Origin: JBCCFW01 sp039029535
GTDB lineage: Bacteria > Acidobacteriota > JBCCFW01
DNA length: 9,758 nt
Assembly (NCBI GenBank): GCA_039029535.1
Contig: JBCCFW010000235.1
Span: 1-9,758, forward strand
Direction of reading: 5' to 3'
Positions 1 to 6,961 of this stretch are shown one piece after another. The stretch's first letter is position 1, and each line of letters starts with the position of its first letter. Made by a program: the position numbers and the translations under genes. Below the pieces are notes generated by a model that worked only from the letters and a program-made list of their open reading frames with translations, was not told the DNA's origin and did no database searches.

Positions 1-897
1 GAAGAGCCGAGCATTCTCGACCTCGGTGTTGCCTTCCTGGATGGCGATCAAGCGGGCGATCTGGTTGTAGAGACGCGGGGGCGTCCCGGTGCCAGGGCTG
101 CCGTTGTAACTCCAGTAGTTCGCGATGACGTAGGTCTCGTCGTTCCTGGGCACGGTCGCCCCCGAGTCACCACCGCGGAAGTCACCGAGCCGACGCACCT
201 CACGGAAGGCCCGCGTGTACGCACGGCTGCGCAGCGACGGCGGCTCCGGGGCGCGGTACGCGAGCACGTCGGACACGCCGAACGGCGGCATGCCGGCAAT
301 GTCCGGGCTGATGAAGCTCTGAGCGGGGTTCTGCGGGTCGACGTCGTGGTCGCCGGGATCACCGCCAGGCGTGTACGTGCCGCCCAGGAAGGCCGCGTCA
401 CCAGCGCGAGCCGCCAGCAGCGCGTCGGCCACGATGAAGCCGACATCCTCGCCGTCTGCACGGCTCGTCGCGTCAGTGACGCGGTCGAGCGTCGTCTGCA
501 GCGCGTCGGCGTACACCACCGCCCCGGCAGGGATCAGCGCGAGCAACGTCTCGTGCGCAGCACGGGCCACGGCCGCATCGACCGACGCCCCGGGGGCCGC
601 CGGCGCATCGGTGAGATACGGCGTGTAGCTGCCGTCGATCGAGTTGTAGGCATCGAACATGGCCGCGTGGACCATCGCCAGGACCCGCGCCGAGGCCGGC
701 GGTCCCTGGGTATCTGAGAGCAGGTCGCCAGGCAGGTCCGGACCGCTGTGGTCGATCACGTTCGCCTCGAGGGCGATGGCGTTCCACTCCAAGATCACGT
801 CGACGCCATCTCCTCCAGCGGCCGCCGTGAATGGAGTCCAAGCAAGCGTGGCCGCGGTGAGGGCGACCAGCATGAGCTGTAGATTCCGAATCTTCAT
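1..897 (-). CDS. Vanadium-dependent haloperoxidase-like secreted protein (N-terminal 299 residues; gene runs off left edge)
   Basis: The minus-strand frame stays open from ATG at 897 to position 1, so the 3' part of the gene is outside the window. Residues 1-26 form a Sec signal peptide (MKIRN, a hydrophobic run, then TAAAGG), so the product should be exported. Features I associate with bacterial vanadium-dependent chloroperoxidase-like proteins (PAP2 superfamily) are EWNAIALEAN at 37-46, the helix GPPASARVLAMVHAAMFDAY at about 65-84, and PPRLYNQIARLIAI at about 273-286. These enzymes use vanadate and peroxide to oxidise halides, or act as related acid phosphatases. The vanadate-binding Lys/Arg/Ser-Gly-His/His residues normally lie in the C-terminal half and cannot be checked here, so catalytic activity is inferred. 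A GGGAG about 11 nt upstream supports this start. The upstream hairpin (1056-1095) may lie in its leader. The family is fairly secure; the substrate is unknown. Confidence 0.83.
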   Translation of the reverse strand, partial: MKIRNLQLMLVALTAATLAWTPFTAAAGGDGVDVILEWNAIALEANVIDHSGPDLPGDLLSDTQGPPASARVLAMVHAAMFDAYNSIDGSYTPYLTDAPAAPGASVDAAVARAAHETLLALIPAGAVVYADALQTTLDRVTDATSRADGEDVGFIVADALLAARAGDAAFLGGTYTPGGDPGDHDVDPQNPAQSFISPDIAGMPPFGVSDVLAYRAPEPPSLRSRAYTRAFREVRRLGDFRGGDSGATVPRNDETYVIANYWSYNGSPGTGTPPRLYNQIARLIAIQEGNTEVENARLF

Positions 898-1055
898 TCT
901 TAGTCAATCTCCCATTGGTAGCCGGCGGAGCCGTCCACCAGATTGCAACCCGACGGGCGACACGAGCCTCGGAGTCGACGCCCAGCGCCTCACCCTCGCG
1001 GGCAAGGTCCTGGTGCGCCGGACCGGTTCCCATGCCTTCAGTCCATCGAGCCTGA

Positions 1056-1095
1056 GAGGACAGCACGACTCCCCAAAGTCGCACGCGCTGTCCTC
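1056..1095. other. Imperfect inverted repeat / hairpin, possible leader RNA structure
   Basis: GAGGACAGC at 1056-1064 pairs perfectly with GCTGTCCTC at 1087-1095. Nested inside, CGACT at 1066-1070 pairs with AGTCG at 1077-1081 around a CCCCAA loop. The two stems (9 bp and 5 bp) are separated by an asymmetric internal loop of 1 and 5 nt. There is no T-tract next to it on either strand, so it does not look like a simple intrinsic terminator. It lies 159-198 nt upstream of the haloperoxidase-like start codon and, if transcribed, would sit in that gene's leader. Function is not known. Confidence 0.5.
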
Positions 1096-1115
1096 AACCA
1101 TGAGCAGGTCTCTCT

Positions 1116-1144
1116 CTTTTAGACGAGCACGTGATCGCCAGCAA
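1116..1144 (-). promoter_or_regulatory. Weak sigma70-like promoter candidate for the haloperoxidase-like gene
   Basis: On the minus strand, TTGCTG (1139-1144) and TAAAAG (1116-1121) are separated by 17 nt. This would start a transcript near 1109, just ahead of the 1056-1095 hairpin, with a leader of roughly 210 nt. The -35 match is poor (3 of 6) and the -10 is moderate (4 of 6), so this is only a candidate. Confidence 0.2.
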
Positions 1145-1262
1145 GGCCCGCCCCCCCGCCACTGAAAACCTCTCCGCTCCAACTCCGACAGAACCGTGCC
1201 GGAGCGACCCTCATCGTGCAGGATCGGCAGCAAGTGAGCTCAAGCTGCAAGTCCCGCAGCTC

Positions 1263-1286
1263 CAAAATGCCCCGCTCTCAGGCGGG
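1263..1286 (-). terminator. Possible short intrinsic terminator after the 100-residue gene
   Basis: Directly after the minus-strand stop codon (1287-1289), CCCGC and GCGGG (1271-1275 and 1282-1286) form a perfect 5-bp stem with a 6-nt loop. It is followed on the minus strand by GCATTTT, which ends at 1264. The stem is short and the T-run is only four, so termination is plausible but weak. It would separate this gene from the haloperoxidase-like gene downstream. Confidence 0.3.
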
Positions 1287-1589
1287 TCAAGCCGGGTCCT
1301 CTGCCATGGCCAGGGCCCGCTCGAGATAGCGACCACACAAGTCCACGTGCTGCCCGCGGCGGCCGCGTCGCCCTATGACCAGGTGCGGTAGTCCGAGCTG
1401 TCGGGCGGTGGCGGTGAGACGCTCGAGGTCGTGGTCGATGAGATGGGCCAGGTCACCACCCGCCTCGACCGCCCGCCGGAAGGGCGGCGGAGCCGTGGGC
1501 GTGAGGATCCGGTGAACGTGGAGGGCCTGACCACCGGCCTCGGCGTGGGCGAGGGCCTCACGCACCTCCCGCGAGCGAAACAACTTCAT
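1287..1589 (-). CDS. Small hypothetical protein, weakly DUF4031-like
   Basis: This is a 100-residue protein starting with MKLFRSREVREALAHAEAGG and ending AMAEDPA. I do not recognise it with certainty. The second half (DLAHLIDHDLERLTATARQLG, then LPHLVIGRRGRRGQHVDL) has the pattern His-Leu-x-x-Asp-x-Leu, an 'ARxLGL' helix, then a basic stretch and His-x-Asp-Leu. That recalls the small DUF4031 family, but the resemblance is by eye only. No signal peptide or membrane segment is visible, so it should be cytoplasmic. The frame stays open upstream to 1847, over the start of the ligase gene. The ATG at 1589 was chosen because protein-like sequence begins there and it leaves a normal 88-bp divergent gap; the upstream GGGG is too close to be a good ribosome binding site. 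It is divergent from the ATP-grasp ligase. Confidence 0.5.
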   Translation of the reverse strand: MKLFRSREVREALAHAEAGGQALHVHRILTPTAPPPFRRAVEAGGDLAHLIDHDLERLTATARQLGLPHLVIGRRGRRGQHVDLCGRYLERALAMAEDPA

Positions 1590-1677
1590 GCCCCAAGAAT
1601 GCCGCAGCCGGGCGGTCGCTGCCTGTCGCGAAGGGGGTCGTTCTCCAGACGACCGCGGCCGACAGTAGGATGCGGCG
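1590..1677. promoter_or_regulatory. Divergent control region between the small protein and the ATP-grasp ligase
   Basis: This 88-bp gap separates two start codons facing away from each other and must hold promoters for at least one of them. It contains the inverted repeat GGTCGT (1636-1641) / ACGACC (1649-1654). TAGGAT at 1666-1671 is seven nt from the ligase ATG. It could be read as a -10 element giving an almost leaderless transcript, or its AGGA (1667-1670) could be the ribosome binding site with 7-nt spacing. I cannot decide between the two. No good -35 is visible. Confidence 0.35.
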
Positions 1678-3231
1678 ATGAACGAGCACCCCGTCCTCCC
1701 GTCGCAGCCCCTGACCGAGTCCGAGATCGACGAGCGCTTCGCCAGCTTGCAGGCCGGCCTCGCCGACCATTGGACCCGCATCAAGGAGCTCAACACCTCC
1801 GAGCAGACCATCGTGGTCGTGCCGTCGATCTCGCTGGAATTCGACATCCCCGCGACGGTCTTGCAGGCCTACGAGGAGCGCTTCCTCTTCATCCTGCTCC
1901 TGCTCAGGCAGCCCCGGGCCCGGATGATCTACGTGACGAGCCGGCCGGTCTCCGAGGACCTGGTCGACTACTTCCTCGGCCTGCTCCCCGGCGTCATCGC
2001 GCGACACGCCCGCAAGCGACTCCAGCTCATCGCCACCGGTGACGGATCGGCTCGCCCGCTCACCGAGAAGCTGCTCGCCCGACCCCGGGTCATCGCCTCG
2101 ATCGCCGACACCATCGAGGACCGGTCGCGCGCCCACCTCGTGCCGTTCAACACGACGCCCATGGAGAAGGAGCTGGCGGTGCGGCTGGGCATCCCCATGT
2201 TCGCCTGCGATCCCGTCCACGATCATCACGGGAGCAAGACAGGAAGCCGACGCATCTTCGACGCCACCGACGTGCAGTACCCGATCGGCGCCGACGACCT
2301 CGGCGGTCGCGACGACCTGCTCGCCGCGCTGACGAAGTTGAGGGCCGCCAAGCCCGAGCTCGCCTCGGTGGTCATCAAGCTCGACGAGTCGGTCTCGGGT
2401 GAGGGCAACGCGGTGCTCGACCTCGACGGCCTCCCTGCCCCGGGCTCGGATGACGAGCAGTCGGCACTGGAGGAACGACTCGGCGCGATCCGACCCGAGC
2501 AAGCCGGCTGCGACGCCGAGACCTTCCTCGCCAACCTCGCGGAGCGACGCGGCATCGTCGAGGAGCGCATCGTGGGCGACGACTTCCGCAGCCCCAGCGT
2601 CCAGCTCCGCATCACGCCCGTGGGCGAGGTGCAGGTGCTCTCCACCCACGACCAACTGCTCGGCGGTCCGTCGGGTCAGAGCTACATCGGCTGCCGCTTT
2701 CCGGCCGACCCCGAATATGCCCTCACCCTCGCCGCCTCCGGACGCCGCATCGGTGAGCACCTCGCAAGGGAAGGCGTGCTCGGTCGCTTCGCGGTCGACT
2801 TCGTCACCGTCCGCAAGCCCGACGAGAGCTGGGACGTCCACGCCATCGAGATCAACCTGCGCAAGGGAGGCACGACCCATCCCTACCTCACGCTCGAGTT
2901 CCTCACCAGCGGTCGCTACGACGCCGAGGCCGGTCTCTTCAAGGCGCCCAACGGTCGCTCGAAGTTCTACGTGGCCGACGACCACGTGGAGGACCCGTCG
3001 TTCCAGCAGCTCACCCCGGACGACGTCTTCGACTTCGCGGTGTGCTCCGGGCTCCACTTCGACCACAGCCTGCGCACGGGCATCGTGTGGCACCTGCTGA
3101 GCTGCATCACGCAGCACGGTCGGCTGGGGCTCACCGCCGTCGGCAACACGCCCGAGGAAGCCGAGGCTCTCCGTCAGCGTGCGATCGAGGGCCTGCGCGC
3201 CGAAGCGCAGCGGGTCAGTCGAGGAGGCTGA
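1678..3231 (+). CDS. ATP-grasp carboxylate-amine ligase, PGM1-related peptide ligase family
   Basis: This 517-residue cytoplasmic protein has the architecture of PGM1-related ligases. An N-terminal pre-ATP-grasp region (VVVPSISLEFD near 46-56, then EERFLFILLLLRQPRARMIYVTSRP) precedes an ATP-grasp domain and a C-terminal extension from about residue 430. Likely ATP-site residues are K234 in VVIKLDESVSGEGN, with its glycine-rich loop (S240-N244), and the Mg-binding pair D374 (FAVDFV) and E391/N393 (EINLRKGGTTHP). PFNTTPMEKELA (156-167) is another block typical of the group. Known members include PGM1, which ligates peptides to an amino-acid-like starter in pheganomycin synthesis; generally these enzymes form amide bonds through an acyl-phosphate. 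No precursor peptide gene or other biosynthetic gene is visible nearby, so the substrate is unknown. The start is supported by AGGA with 7-nt spacing. The gene converges on the DoxX-like gene, with 13 bp between stops. Confidence 0.85.
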   Translation: MNEHPVLPSQPLTESEIDERFASLQAGLADHWTRIKELNTSEQTIVVVPSISLEFDIPATVLQAYEERFLFILLLLRQPRARMIYVTSRPVSEDLVDYFLGLLPGVIARHARKRLQLIATGDGSARPLTEKLLARPRVIASIADTIEDRSRAHLVPFNTTPMEKELAVRLGIPMFACDPVHDHHGSKTGSRRIFDATDVQYPIGADDLGGRDDLLAALTKLRAAKPELASVVIKLDESVSGEGNAVLDLDGLPAPGSDDEQSALEERLGAIRPEQAGCDAETFLANLAERRGIVEERIVGDDFRSPSVQLRITPVGEVQVLSTHDQLLGGPSGQSYIGCRFPADPEYALTLAASGRRIGEHLAREGVLGRFAVDFVTVRKPDESWDVHAIEINLRKGGTTHPYLTLEFLTSGRYDAEAGLFKAPNGRSKFYVADDHVEDPSFQQLTPDDVFDFAVCSGLHFDHSLRTGIVWHLLSCITQHGRLGLTAVGNTPEEAEALRQRAIEGLRAEAQRVSRGG

Positions 3232-3244
3232 GGCTCAGGAGAGG

Positions 3245-3925
3245 TCAGACCTGCGCTGCCGCCCGCGCCCTCACGCCGAAGCGCCACCAGGCCGCCGCCG
3301 ACAGCGGGAAGCCGATCGCCGCGAGGGCCATCCCCGGGAGCGCCACCTGCGTCGGCGCGAGGCTGGCGGCGGCCAGGAAGAAGCCCGCCGCCCCCAGCAG
3401 CGCGACCAGCGTCGTGACGACCGCGAAGCGCCAGAGCCGCGGCGCCGACTCCGGGCTCGGAGTGAAGCGATGGTCGTCGGGGAGCGGCGGAGCCTGCGGG
3501 AAGGGCACGGCCCGCCATCGGTCGTAGTCCCAACACACGAGGAAGAGACAGGCGAGGAGCATCAGGCCCGTCACCACCCAGGTCCCGCCGAAGCGCATGG
3601 AGACGGTGATGACGAAGATGTTGGCGATGATCGGGAGGTAGAGCAGGGCTCCCAGCAACGCCGTCCGCGGCCAGAGCAACAACAGGCCGGCGAGGACCTG
3701 GCTGCCTCCGACGAAGCCGTAGTAGAGCCCGCTCTGCAGGAAGGTCTCGAAGAACGCGCCGATGGGCACGTCGGGGCTGATCCGAGTGAAGGGACGTCCG
3801 AGCACCTTCGTCATCCCCGGTGGGATGAAGCCGATCGCGAGCATCAGGCGGGTCATGAGCGTGAAGCTCGAGAGGATGGGTCGGCTCACGACGAAGCGGT
3901 GCAGGCGATCCAGGTGCTCGACCAT
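3245..3925 (-). CDS. DoxX-like inner-membrane protein
   Basis: This 226-residue protein is mostly membrane-embedded. Hydrophobic segments fall near residues 21-36, 60-84, 88-112 and 115-137, as in the four-helix DoxX core. Two more follow a hydrophilic loop at about 150-172 and 180-200, so six in total. TRLMLAIGFIPPGMTKVLG (25-43), with Arg, a conserved Gly-Phe, then Pro-Gly-x-x-Lys, is the usual first-helix signature of the family. DoxX-type proteins are poorly defined quinone- or thiosulfate-linked or redox-stress membrane components, and a precise role cannot be given here. I chose ATG at 3925 because GAGGAG sits 5 nt upstream; the longer GTG start at 3955 has no ribosome binding site. It is divergent from the TetR gene, 121 bp apart, so it may share the palindromic operator at 4021-4046. 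Confidence 0.85.
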   Translation of the reverse strand: MVEHLDRLHRFVVSRPILSSFTLMTRLMLAIGFIPPGMTKVLGRPFTRISPDVPIGAFFETFLQSGLYYGFVGGSQVLAGLLLLWPRTALLGALLYLPIIANIFVITVSMRFGGTWVVTGLMLLACLFLVCWDYDRWRAVPFPQAPPLPDDHRFTPSPESAPRLWRFAVVTTLVALLGAAGFFLAAASLAPTQVALPGMALAAIGFPLSAAAWWRFGVRARAAAQV

Positions 3926-4012
3926 GAAGGCTCCTCGACTCGATTCCGTGCTCACTGGACGCCGCAGCCCCCAAGGCCGTTAGCGACGTGACCCAGGCCT
4001 CGCCTCGACCCT

Positions 4013-4040
4013 TGACCCCCGATTCCAGAACGGTCATTCT
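4013..4040 (+). promoter_or_regulatory. Probable promoter of the tetR-RND-LolA-like-barrel operon
   Basis: TTGACC (4013-4018) matches the sigma70 -35 box at five of six positions. With a 16-nt spacer, CATTCT (4035-4040) would be the -10. Transcription would then start at about 4047, the A of the repressor's ATG, giving a leaderless mRNA. There is no proper Shine-Dalgarno sequence ahead of that ATG, which agrees. The -10 is a poor match (3 of 6), and it lies inside the operator palindrome. Confidence 0.45.
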
Positions 4041-4046
4041 GGAATC
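4021..4046. promoter_or_regulatory. Perfect palindromic operator, probable TetR binding site
   Basis: GATTCCAGAA (4021-4030) and TTCTGGAATC (4037-4046) are exact reverse complements separated by CGGTCA. A perfect 10-6-10 palindrome immediately before a TetR-family start codon is the expected site for autoregulation by the encoded dimer. It covers the spacer and -10 region of the proposed promoter, so binding would block RNA polymerase. It also lies in the shared region with the divergent DoxX-like gene. I saw no second full copy in the window. Confidence 0.85.
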
Positions 4047-4640
4047 ATGAGTCGTCCCCGAGAGTTCGAGCCGAGTGAGGCCCTCGCGAAGGCCGTGGAG
4101 GTCTTCCGCGCCAAGGGCTACCGCGGCACCTCTGTCGAGGACCTCGTCGCCGGTACCGGCGTGAGCCGGGCGGGGCTCTACGGGACCTTCGGAGGCAAGC
4201 AGGAGCTCTTCGCATCGGCCCTGCGTCGCTACGCCGACACGTTTCGGGACCGCCACCTCCTGGGCCTGCACCAGCCCGATGCCGGTCTTCCCGAGCTCCG
4301 CGAGTACTTCCAGGGCCTCAAGAGCTGGATGCGTCACCCGGACAACGGACGGGGCTGCCTCCTCTGCAACACCGCGACCGAGCTGGGAGCCGCCGACGAG
4401 GAGGTTGCCTCCGCCATCCGTGCGCTGCTCGACGACCTCGCGGAGCTGCTGTCGCGCGCGCTCACCAATGCTCGTGAGAGCGGCGAGCTGTCCCCCGACC
4501 TCGATCCCGACACGGTCGCTCGCCACCTCGTGGCGACGCAGCTCGGGTTGGCGGTCATGGTCCGCACCGGCGTTCCCGAGTCCGTCATCGGCGACACGCT
4601 CGACTCGTGCCTAGCACGCCTCGAAGGAGCAGAGCGATGA
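4047..4640 (+). CDS. TetR/AcrR-family transcriptional repressor
   Basis: This is a 197-residue regulator of normal family length. Residues 1-50 are the TetR DNA-binding domain: ALAKAVEVFRAKGYRGTSVE, then the helix-turn-helix VAGTGVSRAGLYGTFGGKQEL. The C-terminal ligand domain carries GRGCLLCNTATELG (101-114), a block shared by a common AcrR-like subgroup, here with two cysteines (C104 and C107). As first gene of an operon with an RND pump, a LolA-like protein and a barrel, it probably represses the operon and releases it on binding the exported or a related compound. The start codon abuts the palindromic operator and lacks a real ribosome binding site, so translation may be leaderless. Its stop codon overlaps the pump's ATG (ATGA). 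The regulator family is certain; the ligand is unknown. Confidence 0.96.
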   Translation: MSRPREFEPSEALAKAVEVFRAKGYRGTSVEDLVAGTGVSRAGLYGTFGGKQELFASALRRYADTFRDRHLLGLHQPDAGLPELREYFQGLKSWMRHPDNGRGCLLCNTATELGAADEEVASAIRALLDDLAELLSRALTNARESGELSPDLDPDTVARHLVATQLGLAVMVRTGVPESVIGDTLDSCLARLEGAER

Positions 4641-6961
4641 GACCGCTCGACGATCGCCTGGCCGAGAGGATCACCGACCTCGTTCAGCGTCGCCCCTGGC
4701 TCGTCATCATCGGCGTTCTCCTCGTGGTGGGCTTCCTGGCCTCGGGAGCCCGCTTCCTCGTCTTCGCCAACGACTACCGGATCTTCTTCGGCGAGGACAA
4801 CCCGGAGCTCGTGGCGTTCGAGGAGTTCCAGGAGACCTACACGAAGAACGACAACATCCTCTTCGTCATCCACGCCGAGGGTGACCGCATCTTCCGGCCG
4901 CAGACCCTGCAGGCCATCGAACGGCTCACCGAGAAGGCCTGGACGATCCCCCACGCCATCCGCGTCGACTCGGTCACCAACTTCCAGCACGGAAGAGCAG
5001 AGGGCGACGACCTCATCGTCGACGACCTGGTCCGCGACGGCGCGAGCCTGAGCGAGGAGGAAGCGCAGGAGCGCGAGGCCACCGCCCTGGCCGAGCCGCT
5101 GATCGCCGGCCGCCTGCTCTCTCTCGACGGTGACACGACGGGGATCAACGTCACGCTCCAGTACCCCCAGGAGAGCATCGAGGAGGTCCCCGAGTCGGTC
5201 GCGGCCGCTCGGATCATGGCTGCGGAGATCCGCGAGCAGCACCCCGAGCTGACCATCGTCCTCAGCGGCGTGTCGATGCTCAACAACGCCTTCACCGAGG
5301 CGGGTCAGGCCGACGCGTTCTTCCTCGTGCCCCTCATGTACGGGGTCATGTTGATCGTCATGGTGGTGACCTTGCGCTCGTGGAGCGGCACCATCGCGAC
5401 CCTGGTCGTCATCGCGAGCTCGGCGGCCTCGGCCATGGGAGCCGCCGGCTGGCTCGGCATCGGGCTCACTCCCATCGCGCTCACCGCGCCGACCATCATC
5501 ACGACCCTGGCCATCGCCGACTCGGTCCACGTGCTGTTGACGCTGCGTGCGCAGCTCGAGAAGGGCAAGAGCAAGGCGGAGGCGATCGAAGCGAGCCTGC
5601 GGGTCAACCTGCTGCCGGTGACCATCACCTCGATCACCACCATCATCGGCTTCGGCAGCCTGAACTTCTCCGACGCGCCACCCTTCCGCGACCTCGGCAA
5701 CATCACCGCGCTCGGCATCGCCGGCGCCTGGCTGCTCTCGCTCGGCCTGCTGCCGGCGCTCATCACCGTTCTGCCCATGAAGACCCGGGGGCTCAGCCAG
5801 GGCGGTCGGGGCGAGCGCGCGTCGCGGGCGTTGGCCGACTTCGTCATCGCCCGGCATCGCATCCTGCTGCCCCTCACCGGTCTCGCCTGCCTCGGCCTGA
5901 CCGCGCTGGTCCCGACGCTCGAGCTCAACGACCAGTTCGTGAAGTACTTCGACGACCGCATCGAGTTCCGGCGCGACACCGACTTCACCATCGAGCAGCT
6001 CAGCGGCATCTATCTCGTGGAGTGGTCGGTGGGATCGGGTGAGCCGGGGGGCATCGCGGAGCCGAAGTACCTCCACGACCTCGAGGCCTTCACGCAGTGG
6101 CTGCGCGACCAGAGCATCGTCGACCACGTGTTCAGTCAGGTCGACATCATCAAGAAGCTCAACAAGAACCTGCACGCGGACGACCCGGCGCAGTACCGCC
6201 TGCCGGAGGAGCGCGAGCTCGCAGCGCAGTATCTCCTGCTCTACGAGCTCTCCCTCCCCTACGGTCTCGACCTCAACGATCGCATCAACGTCGACAAGAG
6301 CGCGACCCGCGTCACGGCGACCTTGAGCAACGAGACGACGGTGTCGACACGCGAGTTCCTCGAGGCCTCGACGGCCTGGCTCGAAGCCAACGTGCCGCCG
6401 CATGCCCAGGCGCGGCCGACCTCCGCCTCGGTCATGTTCGCCTACATCTCGCAACGCAACATCGAGAGCATGTTGCTGGGCAACGCGGTGGCGATCGTCC
6501 TCATCTCGATCATCACCTGCCTGGCCTTCCGCAGCGTGACCATCGGCGCCTTGAGCCTGCTCCCCAACGCCCTCCCCATCCTCGCGACCTTCGGCATCTG
6601 GGCCCTGCTGGTCGGAGAGGTGGGCATGGCCTCGGCGACGGTGTCGTCGACCTCGCTGGGCATCATCGTCGACGACACGGTCCACTTCCTCACGAAGTAC
6701 CTCTTCGCCCGTCGGCGCGAGGGCCTCTCGCGTCCCGACGCGGTCCGCTTCGCCTTCACGACGGTCGGTCGGGCCATCGCGACCACCACGCTCATCCTGG
6801 CCTGCGGCTTCCTCGTGCTGGCCAGCTCGGCGTTCCGGATCAACTCGCAGCTCGGCCTGCTCACGGCGATCGCCATCGTGGTGGCGCTGGTGGCCGACGC
6901 CCTCCTGCTCCCCAGCCTGCTCCTCTTCGGCCATCGCGCCGAGACCGAAGGTGACTCCTGA
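4637..6961 (+). CDS. RND/MMPL-family efflux transporter
   Basis: This 774-residue inner-membrane pump has the two-fold repeat of the RND superfamily: TM1 near 20-38, a periplasmic loop to about 226, TM2-6 between 228 and 385, TM7 near 409-428, a second periplasmic loop to about 612, and TM8-12 to the end. The fourth helix of each half carries an acidic motif in register, IADSVH (D295, H298) and VDDTVH (D679/D680, H683), as expected for proton relay. At about 770 residues, with no adaptor gene, it resembles the MMPL/HpnN-like lipid exporters rather than the roughly 1,000-residue AcrB type. ATG at 4637 was chosen because AAGGAG (4624-4629) lies 7 nt upstream and the ATGA overlap couples it to tetR; a start at 4607 would add only ten residues inside tetR. 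It overlaps the LolA-like gene by one base. Substrate unknown, probably hydrophobic. Confidence 0.95.
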   Translation: MRPLDDRLAERITDLVQRRPWLVIIGVLLVVGFLASGARFLVFANDYRIFFGEDNPELVAFEEFQETYTKNDNILFVIHAEGDRIFRPQTLQAIERLTEKAWTIPHAIRVDSVTNFQHGRAEGDDLIVDDLVRDGASLSEEEAQEREATALAEPLIAGRLLSLDGDTTGINVTLQYPQESIEEVPESVAAARIMAAEIREQHPELTIVLSGVSMLNNAFTEAGQADAFFLVPLMYGVMLIVMVVTLRSWSGTIATLVVIASSAASAMGAAGWLGIGLTPIALTAPTIITTLAIADSVHVLLTLRAQLEKGKSKAEAIEASLRVNLLPVTITSITTIIGFGSLNFSDAPPFRDLGNITALGIAGAWLLSLGLLPALITVLPMKTRGLSQGGRGERASRALADFVIARHRILLPLTGLACLGLTALVPTLELNDQFVKYFDDRIEFRRDTDFTIEQLSGIYLVEWSVGSGEPGGIAEPKYLHDLEAFTQWLRDQSIVDHVFSQVDIIKKLNKNLHADDPAQYRLPEERELAAQYLLLYELSLPYGLDLNDRINVDKSATRVTATLSNETTVSTREFLEASTAWLEANVPPHAQARPTSASVMFAYISQRNIESMLLGNAVAIVLISIITCLAFRSVTIGALSLLPNALPILATFGIWALLVGEVGMASATVSSTSLGIIVDDTVHFLTKYLFARRREGLSRPDAVRFAFTTVGRAIATTTLILACGFLVLASSAFRINSQLGLLTAIAIVVALVADALLLPSLLLFGHRAETEGDS

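Larger units (their letters stand above)
898..1286. other. 389-bp intergenic region without a convincing gene
   Basis: Open frames cross this stretch on both strands, but their translations are Arg/Ser/Pro-rich, match no family I recognise and have no good ribosome binding site. What it does hold is a strong imperfect hairpin at 1056-1095, a weak minus-strand promoter candidate at 1116-1144, and a small terminator-like stem at 1271-1286. It most likely carries the promoter and 5' leader of the haloperoxidase-like gene. Confidence 0.6.

Noticed and set aside
882..892. GATTCCGAATC as a second half-type copy of the TetR operator
   Set aside because: It shares only the outer GATTC/GAATC arms, lacks the CAGAA/TTCTG part and spacing, and lies inside the haloperoxidase signal-peptide codons.
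473..1084. 203-codon minus-strand open frame in the haloperoxidase and upstream region
   Set aside because: It is out of frame with the haloperoxidase-like gene, which has a signal peptide and family motifs, and its own translation is Arg-rich and unrecognisable.
904..1233. 109-codon minus-strand frame in the intergenic gap
   Set aside because: No family resemblance or ribosome binding site, and it spans the hairpin. It is treated as non-coding, though a small gene cannot be fully excluded.
1558..3117. 519-codon minus-strand open frame opposite the ATP-grasp ligase
   Set aside because: Low-complexity Val/Glu/Gly/Arg-rich translation without recognisable motifs; the plus-strand ligase explains the region.
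3174..4526. 450-codon minus-strand open frame over the DoxX-like gene and tetR
   Set aside because: It overlaps two well-supported genes in other frames and has no domain or ribosome binding site.
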